Positions 1-7,381 of a stretch of DNA of 64,000 nt are shown in pieces (the first letter of the stretch is position 1; the number at the start of each line of letters is the position of its first letter). The position numbers were made by a program, and so were the translations under genes. Origin of the DNA: Elusimicrobiota bacterium (GTDB lineage Bacteria > Elusimicrobiota > UBA8919). The notes below the pieces were generated by a model. It was not told where the DNA came from and made no database searches. It saw only the letters and a list, made by a program, of their open reading frames with translations. Location of the stretch: the NCBI GenBank assembly GCA_028718185.1, contig JAQUMH010000001.1, positions 653,186-717,185 of the forward strand, read 5' to 3'.

Positions 1-839
1 TCAGCTTCCTGTATTATTATATACCCGCCGGACGGAAGCTTAATTTTTTGTTTCTGAATATTTTTAATCTGCTGTTCAACATTATTCATATCAAAAATCG
101 GTGTCTTACCTTTATATAAGTGAATTTTATCCTTAAATCTTGGAGATACCATCTCGACAAAATTAAGAGTATCTTCATATTCATCCTTCGAGTCAATGAA
201 AAATGCGCTAACTTCATCATTAAGATAATCTCTCACTGTTTTGAAAACTAATCCTAAATCTCTATGTAAAAGCGAAATACCGGGTGCTGATTCATATTTC
301 CTGTTAATTGTTTCCCACAATCTTACCAGGTATTTTATCTCGCGCTTAAAAACATCTTTTTCTTTGCCCACGCCTTCGCTTCTTACGATTAAACCGCCGG
401 TCGCCGGTTTTATTTCTTCTATTATTGACTTGAGACGGAACCTTTCTTTATCATCACTAATGTTTTTTGAGATACCCACATTGAAAGAACTGGGCATATA
501 GACCAGATAATGACCGGGAAGAGAAATCTGCTGGGTTAGTTTACAACCTTTAGTACCAAGCGCGCCTTTAGTAACCTGAACGAGTATATTTTTTACTTTT
601 GGCAGTTCTGATTTACTAATCGTCAATTCTGAAAATGGAAGATATCCATTTTTTGAAACACCTATATTAACAAAAGATGCCTGGATGCCGTCAAGCACCG
701 ATACAACTTTACTCCTGTAAATATTGCCAACAAGATTTTCCTCACCTAATCGCTCAATAAACAAATCTGTAAGATGTCCATCCTCTACTATTGCAACTCT
801 TATTTCATCTTCGGTACAATTTGCCAAAATTTCTTTCAT
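1..839 (-). CDS. rng: Ribonuclease G/E family protein (N-terminal part)
   Basis: This is the first ~279 codons of a cytoplasmic RNase G/E endoribonuclease, which processes rRNA and degrades mRNA; the rest lies beyond the window edge. The translation starts MKEILANCTEDEIRVA, carries an S1-like RNA-binding stretch (residues ~35-100, with VGNIYRSKV and GYLPF), and then the family segment GGLIVRSEGVG. The catalytic aspartates of the DNase I-like subdomain are not in view. The ATG has a GAGG ribosome-binding site about 8 nt upstream. The preceding gene encodes a DUF2344 protein, a pairing common in bacteria, often followed by rplU. Family assignment is firm; RNase G versus a short RNase E cannot be decided from this part. 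Confidence 0.9.
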   Translation of the reverse strand, partial: MKEILANCTEDEIRVAIVEDGHLTDLFIERLGEENLVGNIYRSKVVSVLDGIQASFVNIGVSKNGYLPFSELTISKSELPKVKNILVQVTKGALGTKGCKLTQQISLPGHYLVYMPSSFNVGISKNISDDKERFRLKSIIEEIKPATGGLIVRSEGVGKEKDVFKREIKYLVRLWETINRKYESAPGISLLHRDLGLVFKTVRDYLNDEVSAFFIDSKDEYEDTLNFVEMVSPRFKDKIHLYKGKTPIFDMNNVEQQIKNIQKQKIKLPSGGYIIIQEA

Positions 840-853
840 TATATTACCTCACT

Positions 854-881
854 GAGATTGTTAAAAAAAAACAACAATCTC
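854..881 (-). promoter_or_regulatory. Leader hairpin before the RNase G/E gene
   Basis: Perfect 9-bp arms (GAGATTGTT / AACAATCTC) enclose a 10-nt loop that is nearly all T in the transcript. It ends just upstream of the ribosome-binding site of the RNase G/E gene. RNase E autoregulates through its own leader in Enterobacteria; a similar role here is inference. Confidence 0.4.
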
Positions 882-926
882 TGATTACACCGATTAAAAC
901 CCAACGGCAGTATCTGTGTAATCAAA

Positions 927-950
927 ACCGTTGAGTATTTTCTCAACGGT
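927..950 (-). terminator. Hairpin after the DUF2344 gene, possible weak terminator
   Basis: Perfect 9-bp arms ACCGTTGAG / CTCAACGGT with a 6-nt loop lie 5 nt beyond the DUF2344 stop codon. Only three T residues follow on the minus strand, so termination would be weak or partial. It could act as an attenuator before the RNase G/E gene. Confidence 0.4.
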
Positions 951-954
951 CTAT

Positions 955-1626
955 TTACTGTTTTATCAGTCTTCCATCTTCTGTTTCATAAAAAAGCTCG
1001 TCTCTGTTTATAATCAAAGCTGACCTTTCACTATCATTTAAATTAAATATCTTTTGAATAATCATATCCGGTTTAACAGTCTTCCTTGGTCCAAACCTGA
1101 CCAACATTTCTATTTTACCGTCAATATTTTTTATATCAATTACAAGCGGTCTGACATCAATTTCTCTTTTATTTTTATCTGTCAGCCGTTCTACTAAAAG
1201 TTCCTTCAACTCAAAAAAATCTTTTATTCTTACCGGTATCATATTTTCAGATGTAGTTAACCATTTAACAGAATATTTAGCTACATTCATTGATAACTCC
1301 ATAGACTTTGCTGCAACGGGAACAGACGTAACAGCTAAAATTCCAAGAGAAGAAGGCATGCTCAATAAAAGAGATTTCTTGACTTCTTCAGGAATTACCC
1401 TGCTAACCATCTCCATATCAAAAATTTCACATGTAGAAGTGTAACCGACAGAAAGCGGGGGACCGAATGCAATTTTTAACTGCGGGCTAAATCCCTCAGA
1501 AAAACAAACGGGCAAATTTGCCCGTCTAACACCCTGTCTTATTGCAGACACAACTTCAAGATGAGAAAGGAATCTTAATGGGTCCTGTTTAGCATATTTA
1601 ACTCTTATTTTAATTATTGTTTTCAA
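955..1626 (-). CDS. DUF2344 (TIGR03936-type radical-SAM-linked) protein
   Basis: This 223-residue protein starts with the family's typical IIKIRVKYAKQDPLRFLSHLE and continues with SEGFSPQLKIAFGPPLSVGYTS in two parts. In many bacteria this domain is fused to, or sits beside, a large radical-SAM protein (TIGR03960) just upstream of RNase G. Here it stands alone: the gene before it encodes a receiver-domain protein (4-nt overlap) and no radical-SAM partner is adjacent. The molecular function is not established; the linkage to rng and ribosomal genes in other genomes suggests a role in RNA or ribosome biology. Family call is confident, function unknown. Confidence 0.8.
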   Translation of the reverse strand: MKTIIKIRVKYAKQDPLRFLSHLEVVSAIRQGVRRANLPVCFSEGFSPQLKIAFGPPLSVGYTSTCEIFDMEMVSRVIPEEVKKSLLLSMPSSLGILAVTSVPVAAKSMELSMNVAKYSVKWLTTSENMIPVRIKDFFELKELLVERLTDKNKREIDVRPLVIDIKNIDGKIEMLVRFGPRKTVKPDMIIQKIFNLNDSERSALIINRDELFYETEDGRLIKQ

Positions 1627-1982
1627 ACAGTCCTTGCCCTGCTGACAATATTTGACTTAAGATATTCAAAATTAAGCGGTTTTAATATACAGTCAACTGC
1701 CCCTTCCCTGAAAGCAGCTATAACTTTTTCAGCATCTTTGAACGCAGTTATCATCATAACCGGCAGTTCGCTGTCAACTTTATGTATTTTCTTCAGCAAT
1801 TCAATTCCATCTATATCAGGTAAATTAACATCCAAAAGAACAAGTGAAAATGTTTCCTTAAGGATTGTGCTAATTACTGTCCCGCCTTTTTCATGCAAAG
1901 AAACAGTATAACCCTCAGTTTCCAGGAAAACTTTTAACAGTTCTCTTACTTCCGGATCATCATCAACAACAAGAATCTTCAC
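1623..1982 (-). CDS. Single-domain response regulator (CheY-like)
   Basis: This 119-residue protein is only a receiver domain. The acidic pocket is visible as VVDDDPEV near the N-terminus, the phosphoacceptor Asp as LLDVNLPDIDG, the switch Thr in MMITAFKD and the conserved Lys in CILKPL. With no output domain it must act through a partner protein or in a phosphorelay; no histidine kinase lies in the window. It overlaps the next gene by 4 nt, so both are translated from one message. The stop of the upstream exbD-like gene is 38 nt away, so all four may be co-transcribed. Confidence 0.88.
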   Translation of the reverse strand: MKILVVDDDPEVRELLKVFLETEGYTVSLHEKGGTVISTILKETFSLVLLDVNLPDIDGIELLKKIHKVDSELPVMMITAFKDAEKVIAAFREGAVDCILKPLNFEYLKSNIVSRARTV

Positions 1983-2020
1983 TTATCCCTCCCTTTGTCA
2001 TGAATTATATATTAAAAAAA

Positions 2021-2437
2021 TTATTTTGTTATAGGTTTGGCTTCCGTTGCTATGGCAAGCCGTTTTACGCCTATTGTCTTAGCCATATCTAAAATTTCAA
2101 CAACATTTCCATGATATGCCATTGTATCTGCTTTCATTATGACAAGAAGATTTGGATCATTAAGCAATCTGTTTTTAAGTGCATTCTCAAGATTATTTTT
2201 ACTCACTTCAATGTCGTTAAGATAAATCTTATCATCTTTTGTAAGTACTATTGTAAGCCCCGCACTAGAAACATCTTGTATAGTTTGTGTTTTAGGAAGC
2301 TTAACAGAAATCCCTGCCTGCATTATTAAAGGTGTAGTAACCATAAATATTATCAACAATACAAGCACTACATCAGTAAACGGTGTAATATTTATTTCCG
2401 ACATTATCTTTTTTGAATTATTGCTTGACATTCCCAT
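2021..2437 (-). CDS. ExbD/TolR-family energy transduction protein
   Basis: A 138-residue inner-membrane protein with one N-terminal transmembrane helix (~residues 16-40) beginning INITPFTDVVLVLLIIFMV. The Asp at the start of the helix is the conserved proton-pathway residue of ExbD/TolR. The rest is a periplasmic domain (SVKLPKTQ..., ILDMAKTIGVKRLAIAT). With the ExbB-like protein upstream it forms a proton-driven motor that powers outer-membrane transport or envelope maintenance through a TonB or TolA partner, which is not in the window. Whether it is ExbD or TolR cannot be told from sequence alone. Confidence 0.9.
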   Translation of the reverse strand: MGMSSNNSKKIMSEINITPFTDVVLVLLIIFMVTTPLIMQAGISVKLPKTQTIQDVSSAGLTIVLTKDDKIYLNDIEVSKNNLENALKNRLLNDPNLLVIMKADTMAYHGNVVEILDMAKTIGVKRLAIATEAKPITK

Positions 2438-2444
2438 TTTATGC

Positions 2445-2518
2445 TCCTACGCCCCTACTATCCAACTATCCCACTATCGCACAATTCAAAGACTCTACGA
2501 CCCTACGACTCTATGACG
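2445..2518. repeat. Degenerate CTCTACGA/CCCTACGA-type short tandem repeat
   Basis: The gap between the ExbB and ExbD genes is made of 8-9-nt units such as CGACCCTA, CGACTCTA and ACTATCCCA. The same family recurs at 4251-4353, 13478-13508, 25931-25978 and 38850-38932. Confidence 0.55.
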
Positions 2519-2521
2519 CTT

Positions 2522-3136
2522 TTACTTGTATATTATTGGGCTTAAAATTTCCAGCGCGTAATTTTCAATTTCAACCATAATATGATTTATGCTTTTTGAA
2601 AAATAATTATATAGTAAAACGGAAGGTATCGCAACCAAAAGCCCTGCCGCTGTTGCAACAAGCGCTTCGGCAATTCCTGCTGAAACAATTGACGGATTTC
2701 CAACACCATATTTACCTAAATCGTGAAATGCCCGCATAATTCCAATAACAGTTCCCAAAAGCCCTATAAAGGGCGTAATTGCACCTATTGTTCCGACAGC
2801 TGAAAGGTATTTTTCAAGAGATAATGTCTTTTGGGATATTTTTCTTAATACTGCTTCTTTAATAGCAATACCATTTTTATTTTTTAAACCTTCAATTAAT
2901 ACTTCACCCAACAACGTTTTATTTTTCTGGGAAATTTCCTTTGCTGTATTTATATCCCCGCTTTCAACTGCAGCTTTAATATTATCCATCTCTTTCTGAG
3001 ATAATGATTTTATTCTGGAAATAGCTATAAATTTATCAATTACAATTGCAACAGAAACTATCGAGCACAAGATTAATACAACAATTGTATATCCACCCTT
3101 AGTTACAAGTTGAAAAAAATCCAATGATTCGAACAT
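2522..3136 (-). CDS. ExbB/TolQ/MotA-family proton channel protein
   Basis: A 204-residue inner-membrane protein with three predicted helices: residues ~12-33, ~113-138 and ~155-178. The second and third carry the family core GTIGAITPFIGLLGTVIGIM and EALVATAAGLLVAIPSVLLYNYF. It is the stator partner of the ExbD-like protein 85 nt downstream. The length (~200) is typical of ExbB rather than of longer TolQ. The ATG has an AGGAGG site (AACAGGAGGTTGTAATG). No TonB-dependent receptor is nearby, so the process energised is unknown. Confidence 0.9.
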   Translation of the reverse strand: MFESLDFFQLVTKGGYTIVVLILCSIVSVAIVIDKFIAISRIKSLSQKEMDNIKAAVESGDINTAKEISQKNKTLLGEVLIEGLKNKNGIAIKEAVLRKISQKTLSLEKYLSAVGTIGAITPFIGLLGTVIGIMRAFHDLGKYGVGNPSIVSAGIAEALVATAAGLLVAIPSVLLYNYFSKSINHIMVEIENYALEILSPIIYK

Positions 3137-3189
3137 TACAACCTCCTGTTTTTTGTTTATTACAAAACAAAAATATTAATTCTGCACTT

Positions 3190-4242
3190 TTATTTTGCTG
3201 ATATTTTCCATAAAAGTATGGTGTCGAAAATACTCCACGCAAGCGATAAGAAAAATATTACATCTAACAATATAAAAAAGTTTGTTGATAAAAAATCCCT
3301 GGCGTTGTCATATGAATCTTCTATTCTTGTAATTTTTATTTCAACCCACTTATATAGTTCATCTGTGTTAAATATTTTATTAATATTGGTATAAAGCGTC
3401 TTCAAGTGCCAGTCATTTTCGATTTCAGGAAAACTTGTGTGAATACTTGATACGATTTCAAGCTTATCCCTGTTAAAATCAAGGGAATCTTTGCTAAAAT
3501 GGTTATATTGGGTGAATGTCTTTAATATTTTCCATCCGGATGGAATATCAGTAAGATGTTTTTGCGCCTCATCCAATTCTGTCTCTAAAATATAATCGTA
3601 TGACTTCAAAACCCACCATTGCACTAAAACCAATTTTATTATATCTTTAATAGTATCGGACTCCTGTGATGATATAAATGCTCCGAATCTTTTAATTAAT
3701 ATTATTTCATCTTCATAATAACCATAATTTGCAAGCGGCTCCTGCCTTATTACAAATTCCGATAGTTTTTCATAATTGGTTTCCGAGGATACTATTCCAT
3801 AAAGTGTCTTTAAGTTTTTTGTAATAAAAGAATCTGCTGACACAGAAAGCTTATCCATTGTAAAAATCGGAAATATTTCCACATCCTTAAATTTACTGTC
3901 ATATTTATGTGTCGCAAATTGCTGCGCTTTCATTATAATATCATCTGCAATTTTCCTACAGTAGGTGGTAATATCAGTATCATTTATTTTTATTTGGGAA
4001 GATAAATTTGCTATTTGAGTACACGCCTGTATATTCTTATCAATTTTAAAAGATATAGCAATTAACCCGCAGCCAAACCTGTAAATACGGGATTCCACAT
4101 CAATTTCTTCATAACGATCATCAAAAAAATTTAAAGAAGAGATTTTTTCAGAATGCAAAGTCTTATAGAAAGAATTCGTCCCTTCTTTCTTAAAATCCAA
4201 ATCTAAACCCATATCAAACGGAAATAAAAGTGTACAAATCAT
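3190..4242 (-). CDS. Hypothetical protein with C-terminal membrane helix
   Basis: I do not recognise this 350-residue protein. It is mostly hydrophilic, with mixed alpha/beta character in the first half (IYRFGCGLIAISF), a helical middle part rich in acidic and aromatic residues, and a single hydrophobic C-terminal segment (~residues 316-345, FFILLDVIFFLSLAWSIFDTILLW). A soluble domain tethered by a C-terminal helix loosely recalls the DUF155/RMD1 layout, but I see no diagnostic motif. No clear ribosome-binding site precedes the ATG, and the upstream gap is a short tandem repeat. It lies head-to-tail with the ExbB gene, 53 nt before it. Confidence 0.55.
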   Translation of the reverse strand: MICTLLFPFDMGLDLDFKKEGTNSFYKTLHSEKISSLNFFDDRYEEIDVESRIYRFGCGLIAISFKIDKNIQACTQIANLSSQIKINDTDITTYCRKIADDIIMKAQQFATHKYDSKFKDVEIFPIFTMDKLSVSADSFITKNLKTLYGIVSSETNYEKLSEFVIRQEPLANYGYYEDEIILIKRFGAFISSQESDTIKDIIKLVLVQWWVLKSYDYILETELDEAQKHLTDIPSGWKILKTFTQYNHFSKDSLDFNRDKLEIVSSIHTSFPEIENDWHLKTLYTNINKIFNTDELYKWVEIKITRIEDSYDNARDFLSTNFFILLDVIFFLSLAWSIFDTILLWKISAK

Positions 4243-4250
4243 AAAAAAAT

Positions 4251-4353
4251 AGTTTTAGGGTTATAGGGTTGTAGAGTTATAGGGTTATAGGATTATAAGG
4301 TCTACGACTCTACAAACCCCACGAACTCTATAAACTCTACGAACTCTATAAAC
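4251..4353. repeat. Degenerate GGTTATAG / CGAACTCTATAAACTCTA tandem repeat
   Basis: About 50 nt of GTTATAGG-like units are followed by about 50 nt of ACGAACTCT / ATAAACTCT units. The two halves are roughly inverse complements, so the whole block can fold into a long imperfect hairpin. It fills the gap between the histone gene and the hypothetical gene. Confidence 0.6.
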
Positions 4354-4361
4354 TTTTCTTT

Positions 4362-4544
4362 CTATATTAAATCTTCTGCGCCTACTGTTTTCTTTTTGCC
4401 TTCTGCTTTTACTTTTTCAAGCGATGCTTTTATGATGCCTTCTACCTTCGCTGACAATGCTTCAATGTAATCCTTGCCAGTTCTCAAGCCTGCTTCTTTA
4501 CCCATCTTCTTTATCTTTGATACAACAACAAGAGTCTCAGCCAT
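4362..4544 (-). CDS. Bacterial histone-fold protein
   Basis: The 60-residue product has the pattern of the bacterial/archaeal minimal histone fold: VVVSKIKKMGKEAGLRTGKD (helix 1 and loop 1), EALSAKVEGIIKASLEKVKA (long central helix) and KKKTVGAEDL (loop 2 with the K-T/x-D pair before helix 3). This resembles the short histones known from Bdellovibrio and related families once called DUF1931-like. It is Lys-rich and probably dimerises to bind DNA. A strong AAGGAGGTGA site precedes the ATG. The upstream 135 nt contain two TTCACGAATAA direct repeats about 40 nt apart, possibly regulatory. Confidence 0.75.
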   Translation of the reverse strand: MAETLVVVSKIKKMGKEAGLRTGKDYIEALSAKVEGIIKASLEKVKAEGKKKTVGAEDLI

Positions 4545-4682
4545 TTTTTTTCACCTCCTTTTTACTTATTCACGAATAACATATCACAAATTTTATCACA
4601 AATGTTCACGAATAAATTTCAATGCCGTTATTCGTATCAATTAGTGAATTTTTGCCATTCGTATTCTTTTATTCGTGATTCT

Positions 4683-5438
4683 TTAAAATTCTTTTTTTGA
4701 AAAAAGAATTGAACATAAAATTATACATACTGTTGAATAAACAACAGTATAAATAACAGGAACTACCAAATTCATACTGCCGACATCTATCCTGTCCCTA
4801 AAATTTAAATACTGGAAATTAGGAATAATGTAAAAGAAAAACTTTACTATTACTTTTATAAAAATATTGCTAATTTTAGAAGCTAAAAATTTAAGTTCCA
4901 CACCAAAATGCCCCAGTATCCAGAAAAAAATGGTAAAAACTATTGATGCCACGGCAGAAGTAGAAAACAGTGAAAAGAAAAGCGCAACTGTAGAAATTAA
5001 TATTATTTTCAATATTATTCCAACTATAGAAATAAAATAAACTTTATCAACTTCCCAGCCGATTGCAAGCAGGAATCCCAGATGCAACACAACCATAATA
5101 CAAAGACCCACAATAACTGTTAAAATCATACCAAAATATCTGCCTAAAATATATTTGAAACGTTTTAACGGCCTGGACAATAAAAGGTAAATGGTTTTTG
5201 ATTCAACTTCCTCAAGTATCAGTGATACAGCAACGAATATGGCAACCAGGAGTCCGAATATCTCAATAGCGCCAAGCCCTAAATCCAGAAGAAGCCTTAC
5301 CTGCTCGTCACCGGCAAGCACTCCAAAAAGTATATTAGCACCAATAATAGCAAACGTAAATAACACTAAAACATAAAAAATCTTATGTCTTATGTTTTCT
5401 TTCACCGTATACCGGATAATAGGAATTATATCATTCAT
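4683..5438 (-). CDS. ABC-2-type transporter permease
   Basis: A 251-residue integral membrane protein with about six helices, starting IIPIIRYTVKENIRHKIFYVLVLF, which is typical of ABC-2 permeases of the NosY/GldF kind. A cytoplasmic loop contains EEVESKTIYLLLSRPLKRFK, the coupling-helix region that contacts the ATPase. Its ATG overlaps the end of the ATPase gene by 4 nt, so the two form one exporter. The substrate is not indicated. An aminotransferase gene heads the same operon, which may be coincidental. Confidence 0.85.
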   Translation of the reverse strand: MNDIIPIIRYTVKENIRHKIFYVLVLFTFAIIGANILFGVLAGDEQVRLLLDLGLGAIEIFGLLVAIFVAVSLILEEVESKTIYLLLSRPLKRFKYILGRYFGMILTVIVGLCIMVVLHLGFLLAIGWEVDKVYFISIVGIILKIILISTVALFFSLFSTSAVASIVFTIFFWILGHFGVELKFLASKISNIFIKVIVKFFFYIIPNFQYLNFRDRIDVGSMNLVVPVIYTVVYSTVCIILCSILFSKKEF

Positions 5439-6175
5439 TGTAATTCTGCTTTGCTTACTTCTGAAATAAAAATGTCTTCTAAAGAACCCGGTTGTATTTC
5501 GTTCATTTTTACAACTCTTAAAAGTTTCCCCTTGTAAATAATGGCAACACGATTACATATTTTCTCAGCTTCTGAAATTATATGCGATGAAAAAAATACT
5601 GTTTTACCTTCACCTTTAAGTTTTAAAATAACATCACGCATATCTTTTAACCCGATCGGGTCAAGACCGGTAAACGGTTCGTCCAGTATAAGAAGCTCAG
5701 GTTTATGAAGCAAAGCTTGTGCAACGCCGACTCTCTGAAGCATTCCTTTTGAAAATTCACCAAGACGAACATCTCTTACTGTTTTAAGTTTAACAATATC
5801 AATAGTTTCATCAATACGATTATTTAAAACATTTCCCGGAATATGCGATATCGCTCCGTAAAGCCGTAAAATTTCCCTGGGAGTCAGGTATTTATAAAGA
5901 TACGGGATTTCGGGAAGATAACCTATTTTTGATGAAGCTAATAGTGACGGGATTTTTTCGCCGAATATAAAACAATTGCCTTCTGTAGGAAAAAGAAGCC
6001 CCAGGAGAAGTTTTATCGTAGTTGTTTTACCGCTGCCATTGGGTCCCAAAAAACCAAAAATCTCTCCCTCTGCAATTTCAAGACTTAAATTATCAACTGC
6101 AAGAAATTTCTTAGCATTAATAAGCCGCTTTTTTTTGTAAATTTTAGTAAGATTTCTTATCTCTATTGCACTCAT
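5435..6175 (-). CDS. ABC transporter ATP-binding protein
   Basis: A 246-residue ABC ATPase of the CcmA/NatA/GldA group. Walker A is GPNGSGKTT, the signature is FSKGMLQRVG, Walker B and D-loop are LLILDEPFTGLDP, and the switch His is in FFSSHIISEAEKICNR. It overlaps the permease gene downstream and the aminotransferase gene upstream by 4 nt each, so the three are translationally coupled. It powers export by the adjacent ABC-2 permease; substrate unknown. Confidence 0.9.
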   Translation of the reverse strand: MSAIEIRNLTKIYKKKRLINAKKFLAVDNLSLEIAEGEIFGFLGPNGSGKTTTIKLLLGLLFPTEGNCFIFGEKIPSLLASSKIGYLPEIPYLYKYLTPREILRLYGAISHIPGNVLNNRIDETIDIVKLKTVRDVRLGEFSKGMLQRVGVAQALLHKPELLILDEPFTGLDPIGLKDMRDVILKLKGEGKTVFFSSHIISEAEKICNRVAIIYKGKLLRVVKMNEIQPGSLEDIFISEVSKAELQ

Positions 6176-7251
6176 TTTCCTATTTCTTCTTTTATTGAAT
6201 TCAAGGCAACCTTTACATCCATCTCACAACAATAACCAAGATGCCCTATTCTAAATATTTTTCCTTTAAGCTCTTCCTGCCCGCCTGCCAGAACAACACC
6301 ATATTTTTCTTTGACTTTTTTTCTTAAATCATCAGCAGCAACACCTTCAGGAGGGAAAACAGATGTAACGGCACACGATGCAACGTCATCGGAAGCGAGT
6401 AATTTTAATCCCAATTTTTTCAAACCTTCACGTGCAAAATCCCGTAATTGCTTATGCCTCTCAAATACATTCTCAAGCCCCTCTTCTTCAATCATATTTA
6501 ATGCTTCTTCTAGTCCGTAATAAAGTGATACAGGCGGAGTAAACGGGTTTTGTCCTTTATCCGCAAAATCTTTCATTGATTTAAAATCCCAGTAAAATTT
6601 CGGCATTTTTGCCTTTGAATAGTATTCCCACGCTTTCTTAGAAAACGAAACGAATGAAAGTCCGGGCGGTAACATAAATGCCTTTTGGGAAGCTGCTACA
6701 ACAACGTCCAATCCCCACTCATCTGTCCTTAAATCTGCAGTAATAAGACCTGAGACGGCATCAACAATAACCAAGGCATCGTATTTTTTAATAACTTTAG
6801 CTAAAGCTTTTACATCGTTCAACACACCGGTAGATGTTTCGTTCTGCTGGAAAAATACTGCCTTATATTTTTTTGATTTCAACTTATTTTCAACGGTTTC
6901 AATATCAGCAGCTTTACCTCTTTCAAATTTTAACTCGTCGACATTAGCACGAAATGCTTTCAATATTTTAACAAACCGGGAACCGAACGCACCGATATTT
7001 AGAACAAGCACATCATCGCCTTCGGAAAGTATGTTAACAATCGCTGCTTCCATTCCGCCTGTTCCTGATGACGGAATTATAAGTAAATCGTTGTTTGTCT
7101 TAAAACATTTTTTTGCACCGGCAGTAACATTACCCAGAATTTTCACAAATTCGGAACCACGGTGATTTATCATCTCGCGAACCATTGCCCGTAAAATCCG
7201 TTCCGGCACCATTGTCGGTCCGGGAATCATCAGATATTGCTTCTTAAACAT
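6172..7251 (-). CDS. Class V aminotransferase (alanine-glyoxylate / serine-pyruvate type)
   Basis: A 359-residue PLP-dependent enzyme of the serine-pyruvate/alanine-glyoxylate aminotransferase family. Visible marks are YLMIPGPTMVPERIL at the start, the small-molecule pocket SSGTGGMEAAI, DAVSGL, and the PLP-binding Lys in AASQKAFMLPPGLSFV. I start at the internal ATG at 7251 because AAGGGGG lies 9 nt upstream; an earlier in-frame ATG has no such site. Homologues often pair with phosphoglycerate dehydrogenase in serine metabolism, but here it precedes an ABC exporter with 4-nt overlap. Precise amino donor is not deducible. Confidence 0.87.
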   Translation of the reverse strand: MFKKQYLMIPGPTMVPERILRAMVREMINHRGSEFVKILGNVTAGAKKCFKTNNDLLIIPSSGTGGMEAAIVNILSEGDDVLVLNIGAFGSRFVKILKAFRANVDELKFERGKAADIETVENKLKSKKYKAVFFQQNETSTGVLNDVKALAKVIKKYDALVIVDAVSGLITADLRTDEWGLDVVVAASQKAFMLPPGLSFVSFSKKAWEYYSKAKMPKFYWDFKSMKDFADKGQNPFTPPVSLYYGLEEALNMIEEEGLENVFERHKQLRDFAREGLKKLGLKLLASDDVASCAVTSVFPPEGVAADDLRKKVKEKYGVVLAGGQEELKGKIFRIGHLGYCCEMDVKVALNSIKEEIGK

Positions 7252-7381
7252 TTTACAAACCCCCTTTATTAACAAGAATCAAGACGCAAGATGCAAGAAG
7301 TAAGATTAGGTTGTCCGTTTTTCTAAATACTAATCTTAAATCTTCAATCTTGATTCTTAAATCTTAATTCTTCAATTTTAC

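Noticed and set aside
4251-4353. Telomere-like GGGTTATAGGGTT repeats
   Set aside because: Units are degenerate, short and internal, occur in several gaps and are followed by their inverse complement; no chromosome end is indicated.
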